64,000 nt of DNA from Ruegeria atlantica (lineage in GTDB: Bacteria > Pseudomonadota > Alphaproteobacteria > Rhodobacterales > Rhodobacteraceae): the NCBI RefSeq assembly GCF_013032505.1, contig NZ_WQCG01000007.1, positions 62,001 to 126,000 of the forward strand, read 5' to 3'. A program made the translations under genes and the position numbers. Below, in pieces: positions 53,356 to 61,757 of the stretch (its first letter is position 1; each line of letters starts with the position of its first letter). Under the pieces are notes generated by a model. The model was not told the DNA's origin, ran no database searches, and saw nothing but the letters and a program-made list of their open reading frames with translations.

Positions 53356-54627
53356 GTGGCAGAGGTCAGTCAGGCAGACACCGGATCAGAACTGGACTTT
53401 GGTGCGATCCAAAAGGTGCTTGTTGTAGATGACAGCCGCCTGCAGCGGCGAATTCTGGTCGCTTCACTCAAGAAGTGGGGCTTTGACGTGCTTGAGGCCG
53501 ACAGTGGTGACGTCGCAATTGAAATGTGTGCGTCGGATCCACCAGATCTGGTCCTTAGTGATTGGGTCATGCCGGGAATGAGCGGGTTGGACTTTTGCAA
53601 GGCGTTTCGCGCCCTGGACAGCAAGCAATACAGCTATTTTATTCTGCTGACGTCCAAAAGTGAAAAGCAAGAAGTGGCCCGCGGCCTGGATGCCGGTGCG
53701 GATGATTTCCTGATCAAACCGCTGGAGGCGGATGAACTGCGGGCACGCATCTCGGCGGGTGCGCGTATTCTTGATATGCAGCGCGAGTTGTCTAGGAAAA
53801 ACCAGTTGATCGAATCTGCGCTTGAGGAACTGCGCGTTGCCCACGATGCGATCGACAAAGACCTGATACAGGCGCGAAAAATACAGGAATCACTGGTCCC
53901 GGAACTGACGCGCGAGTTTGGTAAATCCCGGGTGAGTATGCTGCTGAAACCCTGCGGTCATATAGGAGGCGATCTGGTGGGGATGTTCTCTCCGGGTGTG
54001 AACAGGCTGGGGTTTTACAGTATCGATGTATCCGGACATGGCATCACGTCGGCCATGATGACGGCGCGATTGGGGGGCTACCTGTCCAGCAATCACTTTG
54101 ATCAGAACGTTGCGATGGCGCGGCGGTTCGACAAATTTTACGCGTTGCTGCCACCTGAAGAGGTCGCAGAAACTCTGAATTCGCGGCTGATGGCAGACAC
54201 GGGGATCGAAGAGTATTTTACGATGGTCTATGCCATCGTGGACTTGCGCAACGGACATGTGAAAATGGTGCAGGCAGGGCATCCACATCCGCTGTTGCTA
54301 TGTCAGGACGGAAGAACTGAATTTCTGGGTGAGGGCGGGTTGCCCATCGGATTGCTGCCGGATGTCACCTTTCAACGGACCGAGTTTTATATGCAGCCCG
54401 GTGACCGGCTATTGCTGTATTCCGATGGTTTTACGGAGTGTAGTCTTGCCGATGGCGGCTTGCTGGAAGAGGACGGCTTGCTAAAGATGGCACTGGATTG
54501 CGGGTCGTGCCGAAGCGGAACTGAATTCCTGGACGATATGTTCTGGCGGCTGACGCAGGCCATGTCGCCCGGTCAGGGAATGGATGATGATATTTCGGCC
54601 GTATTCTTTGAATATAATGGTCACTGA
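53356..54627 (+). CDS. Response regulator with SpoIIE-type PP2C phosphatase domain
   Basis: A 423-residue two-domain protein. The N-terminal receiver has Asp25/Asp26, phospho-acceptor Asp69 (LVLSDWVMPGMSG) and Lys in FLIKPLEA. A coiled-coil linker (MQRELSRKNQLIESALEELRVAHDAIDKDLIQARKIQESLVP) leads to a PP2C/SpoIIE domain with GHIGGDLVGMF, GHPHPLLL and YSDGFTECS. Such RsbU-like proteins dephosphorylate anti-sigma-factor antagonists or other partners. The start is GTG 53356; the divergent HPt gene suggests how the receiver could be phosphorylated. Confidence 0.9.
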   Translation: MAEVSQADTGSELDFGAIQKVLVVDDSRLQRRILVASLKKWGFDVLEADSGDVAIEMCASDPPDLVLSDWVMPGMSGLDFCKAFRALDSKQYSYFILLTSKSEKQEVARGLDAGADDFLIKPLEADELRARISAGARILDMQRELSRKNQLIESALEELRVAHDAIDKDLIQARKIQESLVPELTREFGKSRVSMLLKPCGHIGGDLVGMFSPGVNRLGFYSIDVSGHGITSAMMTARLGGYLSSNHFDQNVAMARRFDKFYALLPPEEVAETLNSRLMADTGIEEYFTMVYAIVDLRNGHVKMVQAGHPHPLLLCQDGRTEFLGEGGLPIGLLPDVTFQRTEFYMQPGDRLLLYSDGFTECSLADGGLLEEDGLLKMALDCGSCRSGTEFLDDMFWRLTQAMSPGQGMDDDISAVFFEYNGH

Positions 54628-55067
54628 AGCCGTTGTTCATGCAGCGCGGCAAAGTGGCGATCGCCGCCATTGCCCAGCATCTGAACCGCATCGGCAGTGT
54701 GCATCCACAGGGCTTCGTGGAACGGTTCAGATGGCGGTCCCATTCGCCGAACAGGACGGGCGCGATAGATGTGGCAAATCTTTTCAGCCCACAGATCGTA
54801 TTCGGGCATATAAGTGAACCGACGAAAGGCACCGATGCGACGCGGCGATGCGATCAACCAGCCGGTTTCTTCGAACACTTCGCGGTGCAGGGCCGTGATC
54901 GGTGATTCGCCCGGATCAATTCCACCGCCGGGCAATTGTAGATCAGGCCCGGGTTCTGTCTGGCAGGTCAGTAAAAGGCTTCGGCCACGGGGCAGCAACG
55001 CATAAACTCCCACCCGGCGCGTGTATGTCCGCCCGGCTTGAGGGGTTTCACCAAACCGTCTGATCAT
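54621..55067 (-). CDS. NUDIX hydrolase
   Basis: A 148-residue NUDIX protein with the signature GGIDPGESPITALHREVFEETGW, fitting GX5EX7REUXEEXGU. The N-terminal strand block is RRVGVYALLPRGRSLLLT. It hydrolyses a nucleoside diphosphate linked to some group; the substrate is open. The ATG at 55067 is preferred; a frame to 55145 runs into the hslO promoter. Its 3' end overlaps the phosphatase gene by 7 bp. Confidence 0.87.
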   Translation of the reverse strand: MIRRFGETPQAGRTYTRRVGVYALLPRGRSLLLTCQTEPGPDLQLPGGGIDPGESPITALHREVFEETGWLIASPRRIGAFRRFTYMPEYDLWAEKICHIYRARPVRRMGPPSEPFHEALWMHTADAVQMLGNGGDRHFAALHEQRLQ

Positions 55068-55076
55068 GTATGGCCC

Positions 55077-55105
55077 CTTAAAACCCGAATAGTTCGACCT
55101 ATATG
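55077..55105 (+). promoter_or_regulatory. Candidate heat-shock promoter of hslO
   Basis: CTTAAAA and CCTATATG, with 14 bp between them, resemble an alphaproteobacterial RpoH-type promoter. They lie 38 bp before the hslO ATG. Hsp33 is a heat-shock protein in other bacteria, which supports the reading; the -35 match is imperfect. Confidence 0.4.
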
Positions 55106-55143
55106 CTGGCGGTATGCCAACCTGTGGCGTGTAAGGAAACCCC

Positions 55144-56121
55144 ATGTCTCTTGGAACAAAAATCGCGTGGGACGATACCGTCCTGCCCTTTCAACTCGAT
55201 GTATCGGATATCCGCGGCCGCGTAGCCCGTCTGGATGGTGTGCTTGACGGCATCCTGAAACAGCATGACTACCCCGAAAAGGTCGAGGCGTTGGTGGCCG
55301 AAATGGCCCTTCTGACTGCGCTGATCGGCCAGACAGTTGCGCTGCGCTGGAAGCTGTCTCTGCAGGTTCAGTCCAAGGGTGCTGTGCGCATGATTGCGAC
55401 CGATTACTATGCCCCAAAGACCGAGGGTGAGCCGGCCCGTATTCGTGCCTATGCCAGCTTTGACCGCGACCGCCTGACAGACGGTGCTCCGTTCGATCAG
55501 GTGGGCGAGGGGTATTTTGCCATCATGATTGATCAGGGTGAGGGAACCCAACCTTATCAAGGCATCACCCCTCTGGACGGAGGATCGCTTAGCGCTTGTG
55601 CCGAGGCGTATTTCGCCCAGTCAGAACAGTTACCGACCCGGTTTTCGCTAAGCTTTGGCAAATCGACCGAGCCGGGCGTAGGCGAACACTGGCGTGCAGG
55701 TGGGGTCATGCTGCAGCACATGCCAAAAGCTTCGCCCTTTGTGGCCTCCGGTGAGGGCGAAGGGAACATCCTGACTGCAAATGATCTTGTCGATGGTGAA
55801 GAAGGCGAAAATTGGGGTCGCGTCAACGTGTTGTTGGACACGGTCGATGACCTGGAACTGATCGGCCCGTCAATTGCACCCACGGATTTATTGATCCGTC
55901 TGTTCCACGAAGAACAGCCTCGGGTCTACGATGCGCAGTCGGTGCAATTTGGGTGCACATGTTCCGAAGATCGTGTGCGGCAAAGTCTGTCGATTTATTC
56001 GGCCAAGGACATCGAGAAGATGACCACGCCCGAGGGTGACGTGACCGCCGATTGCCAGTTCTGTGGTGCGCATTACGTGCTTGATCCTTCTACGGTTGGG
56101 TTTGATGCGGACAACGCCTGA
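55144..56121 (+). CDS. hslO: Redox-regulated chaperone Hsp33
   Basis: Hsp33 is a holdase switched on by oxidation of a zinc centre. The 325-residue protein has the N-terminal substrate-binding fold and a C-terminal zinc site with CTC (FGCTCSEDRV) and CQFC (ADCQFCGAHYV). The four cysteines are all present, so redox switching should work. It overlaps the start of the next NUDIX gene by 17 bp. Confidence 0.95.
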   Translation: MSLGTKIAWDDTVLPFQLDVSDIRGRVARLDGVLDGILKQHDYPEKVEALVAEMALLTALIGQTVALRWKLSLQVQSKGAVRMIATDYYAPKTEGEPARIRAYASFDRDRLTDGAPFDQVGEGYFAIMIDQGEGTQPYQGITPLDGGSLSACAEAYFAQSEQLPTRFSLSFGKSTEPGVGEHWRAGGVMLQHMPKASPFVASGEGEGNILTANDLVDGEEGENWGRVNVLLDTVDDLELIGPSIAPTDLLIRLFHEEQPRVYDAQSVQFGCTCSEDRVRQSLSIYSAKDIEKMTTPEGDVTADCQFCGAHYVLDPSTVGFDADNA

Positions 56122-56710
56122 TCCAACTGATCAGCTGCGGGCGGCCTTGCGCCGCCCTGGCGAAGGTTCAAGCGATTTCGACCTGAACCCCGATTTTGTT
56201 CTTCCCGAAGGCCGCAAACTCCGTCCCGCCGGAGTTTTGGTTCCGATTTCGCTGGTAGGTGGTGTGCCCCGCCTGATCCTTACAAAACGATCTTCGGCTC
56301 TTAAACATCACCCCGGTCAGATTGCTTTTCCGGGTGGCAAACAGGACAAAGGCGATGCGGATGTAACCGCCACCGCTTTGCGCGAAGCCCAGGAAGAAAT
56401 CGGCCTTCCACAGGAGTTGCCGGAAATTCTTGGCCACTTGCCGACGCATGAAACGGTGACGTCTTTCACCGTAACGCCTGTAGTTGCAATCTTGCGGGAA
56501 ACTTTTCAATCCGCGCCCGAGCCGGGCGAAGTGGCCGAGGTGTTTTCAGTTCCTCTTGCACATGTGCTCAACCCTGCGAATTATATCGTTGAATCGCGTC
56601 GCTGGCGCGGACAAAGGCGGTATTATTTCACGGTACCTTTCGGCCCCTATTACATCTGGGGTGCAACAGCCCGAATTTTGCGGGGATTGGCAGCACGGAT
56701 TAACGAATGA
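56105..56710 (+). CDS. CoA pyrophosphatase-type NUDIX hydrolase
   Basis: A 201-residue NUDIX protein of the NudL/YeaB type. The NUDIX box is GGKQDKGDADVTATALREAQEEIGL, preceded by SALKHHPGQIAFP, the LKxHxGQIxFPGG segment that marks CoA pyrophosphatases. It probably cleaves CoA or derivatives into 4'-phosphopantetheine and 3',5'-ADP. The ATG at 56105 overlaps the hslO end; cca follows with an ATGA overlap. Confidence 0.9.
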   Translation: MRTTPDPTDQLRAALRRPGEGSSDFDLNPDFVLPEGRKLRPAGVLVPISLVGGVPRLILTKRSSALKHHPGQIAFPGGKQDKGDADVTATALREAQEEIGLPQELPEILGHLPTHETVTSFTVTPVVAILRETFQSAPEPGEVAEVFSVPLAHVLNPANYIVESRRWRGQRRYYFTVPFGPYYIWGATARILRGLAARINE

Positions 56711-57861
56711 CTCACATCACAGAAGACTGGGTGTCCGAACCTGCAACGCAACGGGTTTGCGCCGCCCTGACCGATGCTGGTTTCCAGGCTTTGTTTGTCG
56801 GCGGATGTGTCCGCAACGCGCTATTGGGATCTCCGGTATCAGATATCGATATCGCTACCGACGCGCGGCCTGAAAAAGTGGTCGAGCTGGCGCAGAAAGC
56901 GGGGCTTAAGGCCATACCCACCGGGATTGATCACGGCACAATCACCGTGGTTAGTCAGGGTATCCCGCATGAGATCACTACCTTTCGCCGTGATGTTGAA
57001 ACGGATGGCCGTCGCGCAGTCGTCGCTTTTTCGGGCAAAGTCGAAGAGGATGCCGCACGTCGCGATTTCACGATGAATGCGATCTATGCGAGGCCTGACG
57101 GTATCGTTCTGGACCCTTTGAATGGCTTGCCTGATCTGCAGGCGCGTCGCGTCCGGTTTATCGGCACTGCTGCGAACCGAATTCGTGAGGATTACCTGCG
57201 GTCGCTGCGCTATTTCCGCTTTCACGCCTGGTATGGGGATGCCGAGGCTGGGTTTGATCCCGACGCTCTGGCGGCCATTGCGTCCAACCTGGACGGTCTG
57301 GCGGGTTTATCCCGCGAACGCGTTGGGGCCGAGCTATTGAAACTGTTGGGGGCACCTGATCCCGCGCCTTCCGTTGCCGCGATGCGCAGTGCCGGAGTTA
57401 TGGTGCAGCTATTGCCCGGCGCAGATGATCGTGCATTGGCACCGTTGATCACGTTGGAACAGCAGGCTGGCGCCGATCCGGAACCGGTGCGGCGATTGGC
57501 GGCCATTGCGCCACCCGAGGTCGCGAAATCGTTGCGTCTTAGTCGTGCGCAATTGCAGCGCCTGACCCGTATGCGCGATGAAGCATCCAGCCCGGCCAGT
57601 TTTGCCGAATTGGGGTTTCGGTACGGCGAAACAGACGGGCTTCATGAATCGCTTTTGCGCTGTGCTTTTCTGGAGCAGCCCTGGTCAGACACTATCAAAC
57701 GCGATCTTCACTCAGGTGCCGCTGCGATCTTTCCGATCAAGGCAACAGATCTGATCCCTGAATTCACCGGCCCCGCGCTGGGCAAGAAACTGGCTGAGCT
57801 TGAGGCGCAGTGGATTGCCTCGGGCTTCACGCTGGGTCGCGAAGACCTGCTAGGTGAATAA
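56707..57861 (+). CDS. cca: CCA tRNA nucleotidyltransferase
   Basis: Adds or repairs the 3' CCA of tRNAs. The 384-residue class II enzyme has LFVGGCVRNALLGSPVSDIDIATDARPEKV (the active-site GG...DxD), RRDVETDGR, a DFTMNAIYARPDG template region and RIREDYLRSLRYFRFHAWYG. No HD domain is apparent. It overlaps the NUDIX gene by 4 bp. The 190-bp leader region of the ABC transporters follows. Confidence 0.93.
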   Translation: MTHITEDWVSEPATQRVCAALTDAGFQALFVGGCVRNALLGSPVSDIDIATDARPEKVVELAQKAGLKAIPTGIDHGTITVVSQGIPHEITTFRRDVETDGRRAVVAFSGKVEEDAARRDFTMNAIYARPDGIVLDPLNGLPDLQARRVRFIGTAANRIREDYLRSLRYFRFHAWYGDAEAGFDPDALAAIASNLDGLAGLSRERVGAELLKLLGAPDPAPSVAAMRSAGVMVQLLPGADDRALAPLITLEQQAGADPEPVRRLAAIAPPEVAKSLRLSRAQLQRLTRMRDEASSPASFAELGFRYGETDGLHESLLRCAFLEQPWSDTIKRDLHSGAAAIFPIKATDLIPEFTGPALGKKLAELEAQWIASGFTLGREDLLGE

Positions 57862-57937
57862 AGGAAGTCTCAAAAGGGGATGACAAGTAAATAAGTTTAT
57901 GGTTACTTGCCCCTGTCACATGAATGGAGGGATGCGA

Positions 57938-57964
57938 ATGTATTACGGGATCTGGGACAGCTAA
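57938..57964 (+). CDS. Possible leader peptide MYYGIWDS before the ABC transporters
   Basis: An 8-codon ORF (MYYGIWDS, stop TAA) with GGAGG seven bases before its ATG, an ideal ribosome-binding site. It lies 88 bp before the first ABC gene and is followed directly by a hairpin. Upstream, CAAGTAA and TTACTTG (57884-57908) form another stem. It could be a leader whose translation or stalling controls the transporters. It is too short to prove by coding statistics. Confidence 0.35.
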   Translation: MYYGIWDS

Positions 57965-57969
57965 GGCTG

Positions 57970-57998
57970 GAACACTTTGACCCGTAAGGGTGGTGTTC
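57970..57998 (+). promoter_or_regulatory. Leader hairpin upstream of the ABC transporter genes
   Basis: GAACAC ... GTGTTC (6 bp) encloses ACCC-GTAA-GGGT (4 bp). It starts 5 nt after the stop of the possible leader peptide and ends 54 nt before the ABC gene. No T-run follows, so it is not a simple terminator; it fits a translation- or attenuation-type control element. Confidence 0.4.
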
Positions 57999-58051
57999 TG
58001 ACGCCATCTTTCTTCGCATGACTAATTTTCTGCTCAACCGGAGCACTCTCC

Positions 58052-59890
58052 ATGTTTCGCTATTTCGAAAACCTCGTTGACCCTTTTGTTGCCTACAAGG
58101 AAACCGACACACCGCCGACGCGGTTGTGGCCGTTCATGTTGGACTACTCGCAGCCATTCATGCGGGTGTTCTTCTGGGCTGGCTTGATTTCCGTCGTCGT
58201 TGCGGCGGTTGAGGTTGGCCTTATCTACTATATGGGTCGCGTAGTTGACCTGTTATCCGGTACGCCCACCGAAGTATGGCAGGACCACGGGACCGAACTG
58301 ATCCTGCTGGCACTGTTTGTACTGTTCCTGCGCCCGCTGCTGCATGTCGTCGACGTGTTGCTTCTGAACAATACGATCCTGCCGAATTTTGGCACCCTGA
58401 TCCGCTGGCGCGCGCACAAGCATGTGCTGCGCCAATCCGTGGGGTGGTTCGAGAATGACTTTGCCGGTCGCATTGCCAACCGGATCATGCAAACACCACC
58501 CGCTGCGGGTGAGGCCGTGTTTCAGGTGTTTGATGCGATCTCATTCTCAATAGCGTACCTGATTGGTGCCGCCGTCCTGTTGATGGCGGCCGATCCACGG
58601 TTGCTGTTGCCGCTGCTAGCATGGTTTGCGCTTTACGCGGTTCTGGTTCGCTGGACGGTAAAAAGGGTTGGCCCGGCCTCGCAGGCGGCATCGGATGCAC
58701 GTTCGGCTGTCACGGGCCGGGTGGTGGACAGCTATACCAATATCCACTCGGTCAAGATGTTCGCTCATGGCGCGCAGGAACTGGACTATGCTCGCGAAGC
58801 TATTGAGGAAACGCGCCGCACCTTCCAGGTCGAGATGCGGATTTTCACGATCATGGACGCGGTTTTGGTCACGCTGAACGGTTTGCTGATCGTTGGGGTT
58901 GTGGGTTGGGCTATTTCCCTTTGGATGCAGGGTAGCGCATCGGTGGGTGTTGTTGCGGCAGCAACCGCATTGACCTTGCGCCTGAATGCAATGACTGGCT
59001 GGATCATGTGGGCGCTGACCAGCTTTTTCCGCCAGCTTGGTGTTGTGGCCGAGGGGATGCAGACGATTGCGCAGCCCATTGATCTGCTGGATGCCCCGGA
59101 TGCCAAGCCGTTGCAACTGACCAGCGGTCAGATCGACATTCGCGATCTGTCGCACCACTACGGTCGCAAAACAGGTGGTCTGGATCACATCAATCTGACT
59201 ATCCAACCGGGCGAAAAGATCGGCTTGATCGGGCGATCCGGTGCGGGAAAATCGACCCTGGTTAAGCTTCTTTTGCGGTTCTACGATGTCGAGCAGGGTG
59301 CGATTCTGATTGATGAACAGAACATCGCCAAGGTCACGCAGGACAGTTTGCGCAGCCATATCGGTATGGTTCAACAGGACAGCGCTCTGCTGCATCGTTC
59401 GGTGCGCGACAACATCCTCTATGGCCGTCCCGAAGCCACAGAAGAGCAGATGATTGCAGCCGCCAAGCAGGCCGAAGCTCATGAGTTCATTCTTGATCTG
59501 CAAGATCCCGAAGGGCGCACCGGCTACGACGCGCATGTGGGTGAGCGGGGCGTGAAGCTGTCTGGCGGTCAGCGGCAGCGCGTAACGCTGGCGCGGGTGA
59601 TCCTGAAAGATGCACCAATCTTGCTGTTGGATGAGGCGACATCTGCCCTAGATTCCGAGGTCGAGGCGTCAATTCAGGAAACTCTTTACGGCATGATGCA
59701 AGGTAAAACCGTGATCGCCATTGCCCACCGGCTAAGTACCATCGCGCAGATGGACCGTATTCTGGTCATGGATGGCGGTCGGATCGTCGAAGAAGGCGGC
59801 CATTCCGAACTGTTGGCGCAAGGTGGGCTTTACGCCCAGTTCTGGGCGCGGCAATCTGGGGGCTTCCTGAATCCGGAGGCCGCTGAATGA
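58052..59890 (+). CDS. ABC exporter half-transporter, subunit 1
   Basis: A 612-residue fused permease-ATPase of the MsbA/MDR type. Six hydrophobic segments occupy residues 30-330. The ATPase has Walker A GRSGAGKST, the Q-loop MVQQDSALLHRSVRDNI, signature LSGGQRQR, Walker B ILLLDEATSAL and the switch His in AIAHRLSTI. It overlaps the next, similar gene by 4 bp (ATGA), so the two probably form a heterodimeric exporter. The substrate is not known; lipid, peptide or drug export are the family options. Confidence 0.9.
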   Translation: MFRYFENLVDPFVAYKETDTPPTRLWPFMLDYSQPFMRVFFWAGLISVVVAAVEVGLIYYMGRVVDLLSGTPTEVWQDHGTELILLALFVLFLRPLLHVVDVLLLNNTILPNFGTLIRWRAHKHVLRQSVGWFENDFAGRIANRIMQTPPAAGEAVFQVFDAISFSIAYLIGAAVLLMAADPRLLLPLLAWFALYAVLVRWTVKRVGPASQAASDARSAVTGRVVDSYTNIHSVKMFAHGAQELDYAREAIEETRRTFQVEMRIFTIMDAVLVTLNGLLIVGVVGWAISLWMQGSASVGVVAAATALTLRLNAMTGWIMWALTSFFRQLGVVAEGMQTIAQPIDLLDAPDAKPLQLTSGQIDIRDLSHHYGRKTGGLDHINLTIQPGEKIGLIGRSGAGKSTLVKLLLRFYDVEQGAILIDEQNIAKVTQDSLRSHIGMVQQDSALLHRSVRDNILYGRPEATEEQMIAAAKQAEAHEFILDLQDPEGRTGYDAHVGERGVKLSGGQRQRVTLARVILKDAPILLLDEATSALDSEVEASIQETLYGMMQGKTVIAIAHRLSTIAQMDRILVMDGGRIVEEGGHSELLAQGGLYAQFWARQSGGFLNPEAAE

Positions 59891-61719
59891 GGATTGCCGA
59901 CCTCATAAATCCGTTCAAAAACATCGAAACGCCCCCGCCGCAAACGCTGGGGGCGTTCATTCGCTGGTGCCTGTCAGGTGCATGGCCAATGATTTTCGTT
60001 GCTGCTTTCTTTTCGGCCACGGCTGGCGCGATGGAAGCCGGTACAGCATGGATGTTAGGTCTGGTCATTGACGCGGCAACAACCAGCGGACCCGGCAATT
60101 TTTTGACTGCCAGAAACGTGTGGATGATCCTTGGCGTCGTTGCGTTTTTCATGCTACTGCGTCCGGCCCTGTTCGGGCTTTCGTCGCTGACCAACAACTA
60201 CATCGTCATGCCCAACATCACACCGCTGGTTCTGGCCAAGTTGAACCGGTGGACCCTTGGTCAATCGGTCACTTATTTCGACGACGATTTCGCCGGTCGC
60301 ATTGCGCAGAAGCAGATGCAAACATCCAATGCGATGGCCTCTGTCGTGTCGGAAACGATCAGCGCGATCGTCTTTGCATTGGCCTCACTTGCGGGGTCTT
60401 TGCTTTTGTTAGGGTCTATTCATCCGCTGGTGATGTTGCCGTTTGCAGCCTGGCTGGTGGTGTATTTTCTGCTGGTGCGCTGGTATTTGCCACGCATCCG
60501 AAAACGCTCGGCCGCGCGGGCTGGGGCACGGGCCATGGTGTCAGGTCAGGTGGTCGATACGATCACCAACATCAAGACCGTCAAACTGTTTGCCCATTCT
60601 GACTTCGAAGACCAGGCCGCGCGGAATTCCATGGTCGATCTGCGAGAAAAGATGCTGGCTTTCGGCAGCCTGTCAGCCAGCTTCCGTTTTATTCTTATGC
60701 TGCTGGCCGGGGTTCTGCCCGTGTTGCTGATCGGCGCAACTCTATGGTTATGGCAAGCGGGGGCTGCAACCGCCGGGGACATCGTGGCCGCTGGGGCCGT
60801 TTCGATCCGCATCGCACAGATGACCGGCTGGGTCAGTTTCACGCTGATGGGGCTTTATGCCAATGTCGGTGAGATCGAGAACGGTATGAAAACGCTGGCC
60901 AGACGTGAACGGGTCGAGGATCAGGATGGTGCGGCGAACCTGTCCGTGCCTGAAGGTCAGATCACTTTTGACCAAGTCAGCTTTGCCTATGGTCGCGATA
61001 TTGGCGGCGTATCGGACGTGAATATGACCGTCCACCCTGGCGAAAAGTTGGGCATTGTCGGCGCTTCGGGCGCAGGGAAATCAACCTTGGTTTCGTTGTT
61101 GTTGCGCCTGTATGACGGCGAAAAGGGTGCGATCCTGATTGATGGCCAGGACGTATCCAAGGTGACGCAGGATAGCTTGCGTCGCCAGATCGGCATGGTC
61201 ACGCAGGAAACCGCAATGTTCAATCGATCTGCGCGTGAGAACATCCTTTACGGCCGTCCTGACGCTTCGGAAGATGAAATGATCGAGGCGGCCCAGAAGG
61301 CCGAAGCGCATGAGTTCATCCTAAGCCTTCAGGACGCACATGGCCGAACCGGCTATGATGCCCATCTGGGCGAGCGCGGCGTAAAGCTGAGTGGTGGGCA
61401 GCGGCAACGGATCGCGTTGGCCCGCGCCATTCTAAAAGATGCGCCTATTCTAGTACTGGATGAGGCGACCTCGGCGCTCGATTCCGAAGTTGAGGCCTCG
61501 ATCCAGACAGCTTTGCATCGGGTTATGCAGGGCAAGACGGTGCTGGCGATTGCGCATCGTCTGTCGACGCTCAGCGAGATGGACCGGATCATAGTTCTGG
61601 ATCAGGGGCGTATCGTTGAAACCGGCACGCATAATGAGCTGCTGGATCGCGGCGGGCTATATGCGCGGTTCTGGCATCGTCAGTCGGGCGGGTTCATTCA
61701 GGCGGAAGCTGCGGAATAA
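59887..61719 (+). CDS. ABC exporter half-transporter, subunit 2
   Basis: A 610-residue paralog of subunit 1 with the same layout: N-terminal permease, then Walker A GASGAGKST, Q-loop MVTQETAMFNRSARENI, signature LSGGQRQR, Walker B ILVLDEATSAL and AIAHRLSTL. Both ATP sites look intact in each subunit, unlike heterodimers with one dead site. A LNRWTLGQSVTYFDDDFAGRIAQ block near the N-terminus matches the corresponding one in subunit 1. Its start is coupled to the previous stop. Confidence 0.9.
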   Translation: MRIADLINPFKNIETPPPQTLGAFIRWCLSGAWPMIFVAAFFSATAGAMEAGTAWMLGLVIDAATTSGPGNFLTARNVWMILGVVAFFMLLRPALFGLSSLTNNYIVMPNITPLVLAKLNRWTLGQSVTYFDDDFAGRIAQKQMQTSNAMASVVSETISAIVFALASLAGSLLLLGSIHPLVMLPFAAWLVVYFLLVRWYLPRIRKRSAARAGARAMVSGQVVDTITNIKTVKLFAHSDFEDQAARNSMVDLREKMLAFGSLSASFRFILMLLAGVLPVLLIGATLWLWQAGAATAGDIVAAGAVSIRIAQMTGWVSFTLMGLYANVGEIENGMKTLARRERVEDQDGAANLSVPEGQITFDQVSFAYGRDIGGVSDVNMTVHPGEKLGIVGASGAGKSTLVSLLLRLYDGEKGAILIDGQDVSKVTQDSLRRQIGMVTQETAMFNRSARENILYGRPDASEDEMIEAAQKAEAHEFILSLQDAHGRTGYDAHLGERGVKLSGGQRQRIALARAILKDAPILVLDEATSALDSEVEASIQTALHRVMQGKTVLAIAHRLSTLSEMDRIIVLDQGRIVETGTHNELLDRGGLYARFWHRQSGGFIQAEAAE

Positions 61720-61757
61720 GGGTTTTGTTGCGGGCCAAGCCCCGGTATCAGGCGCTC

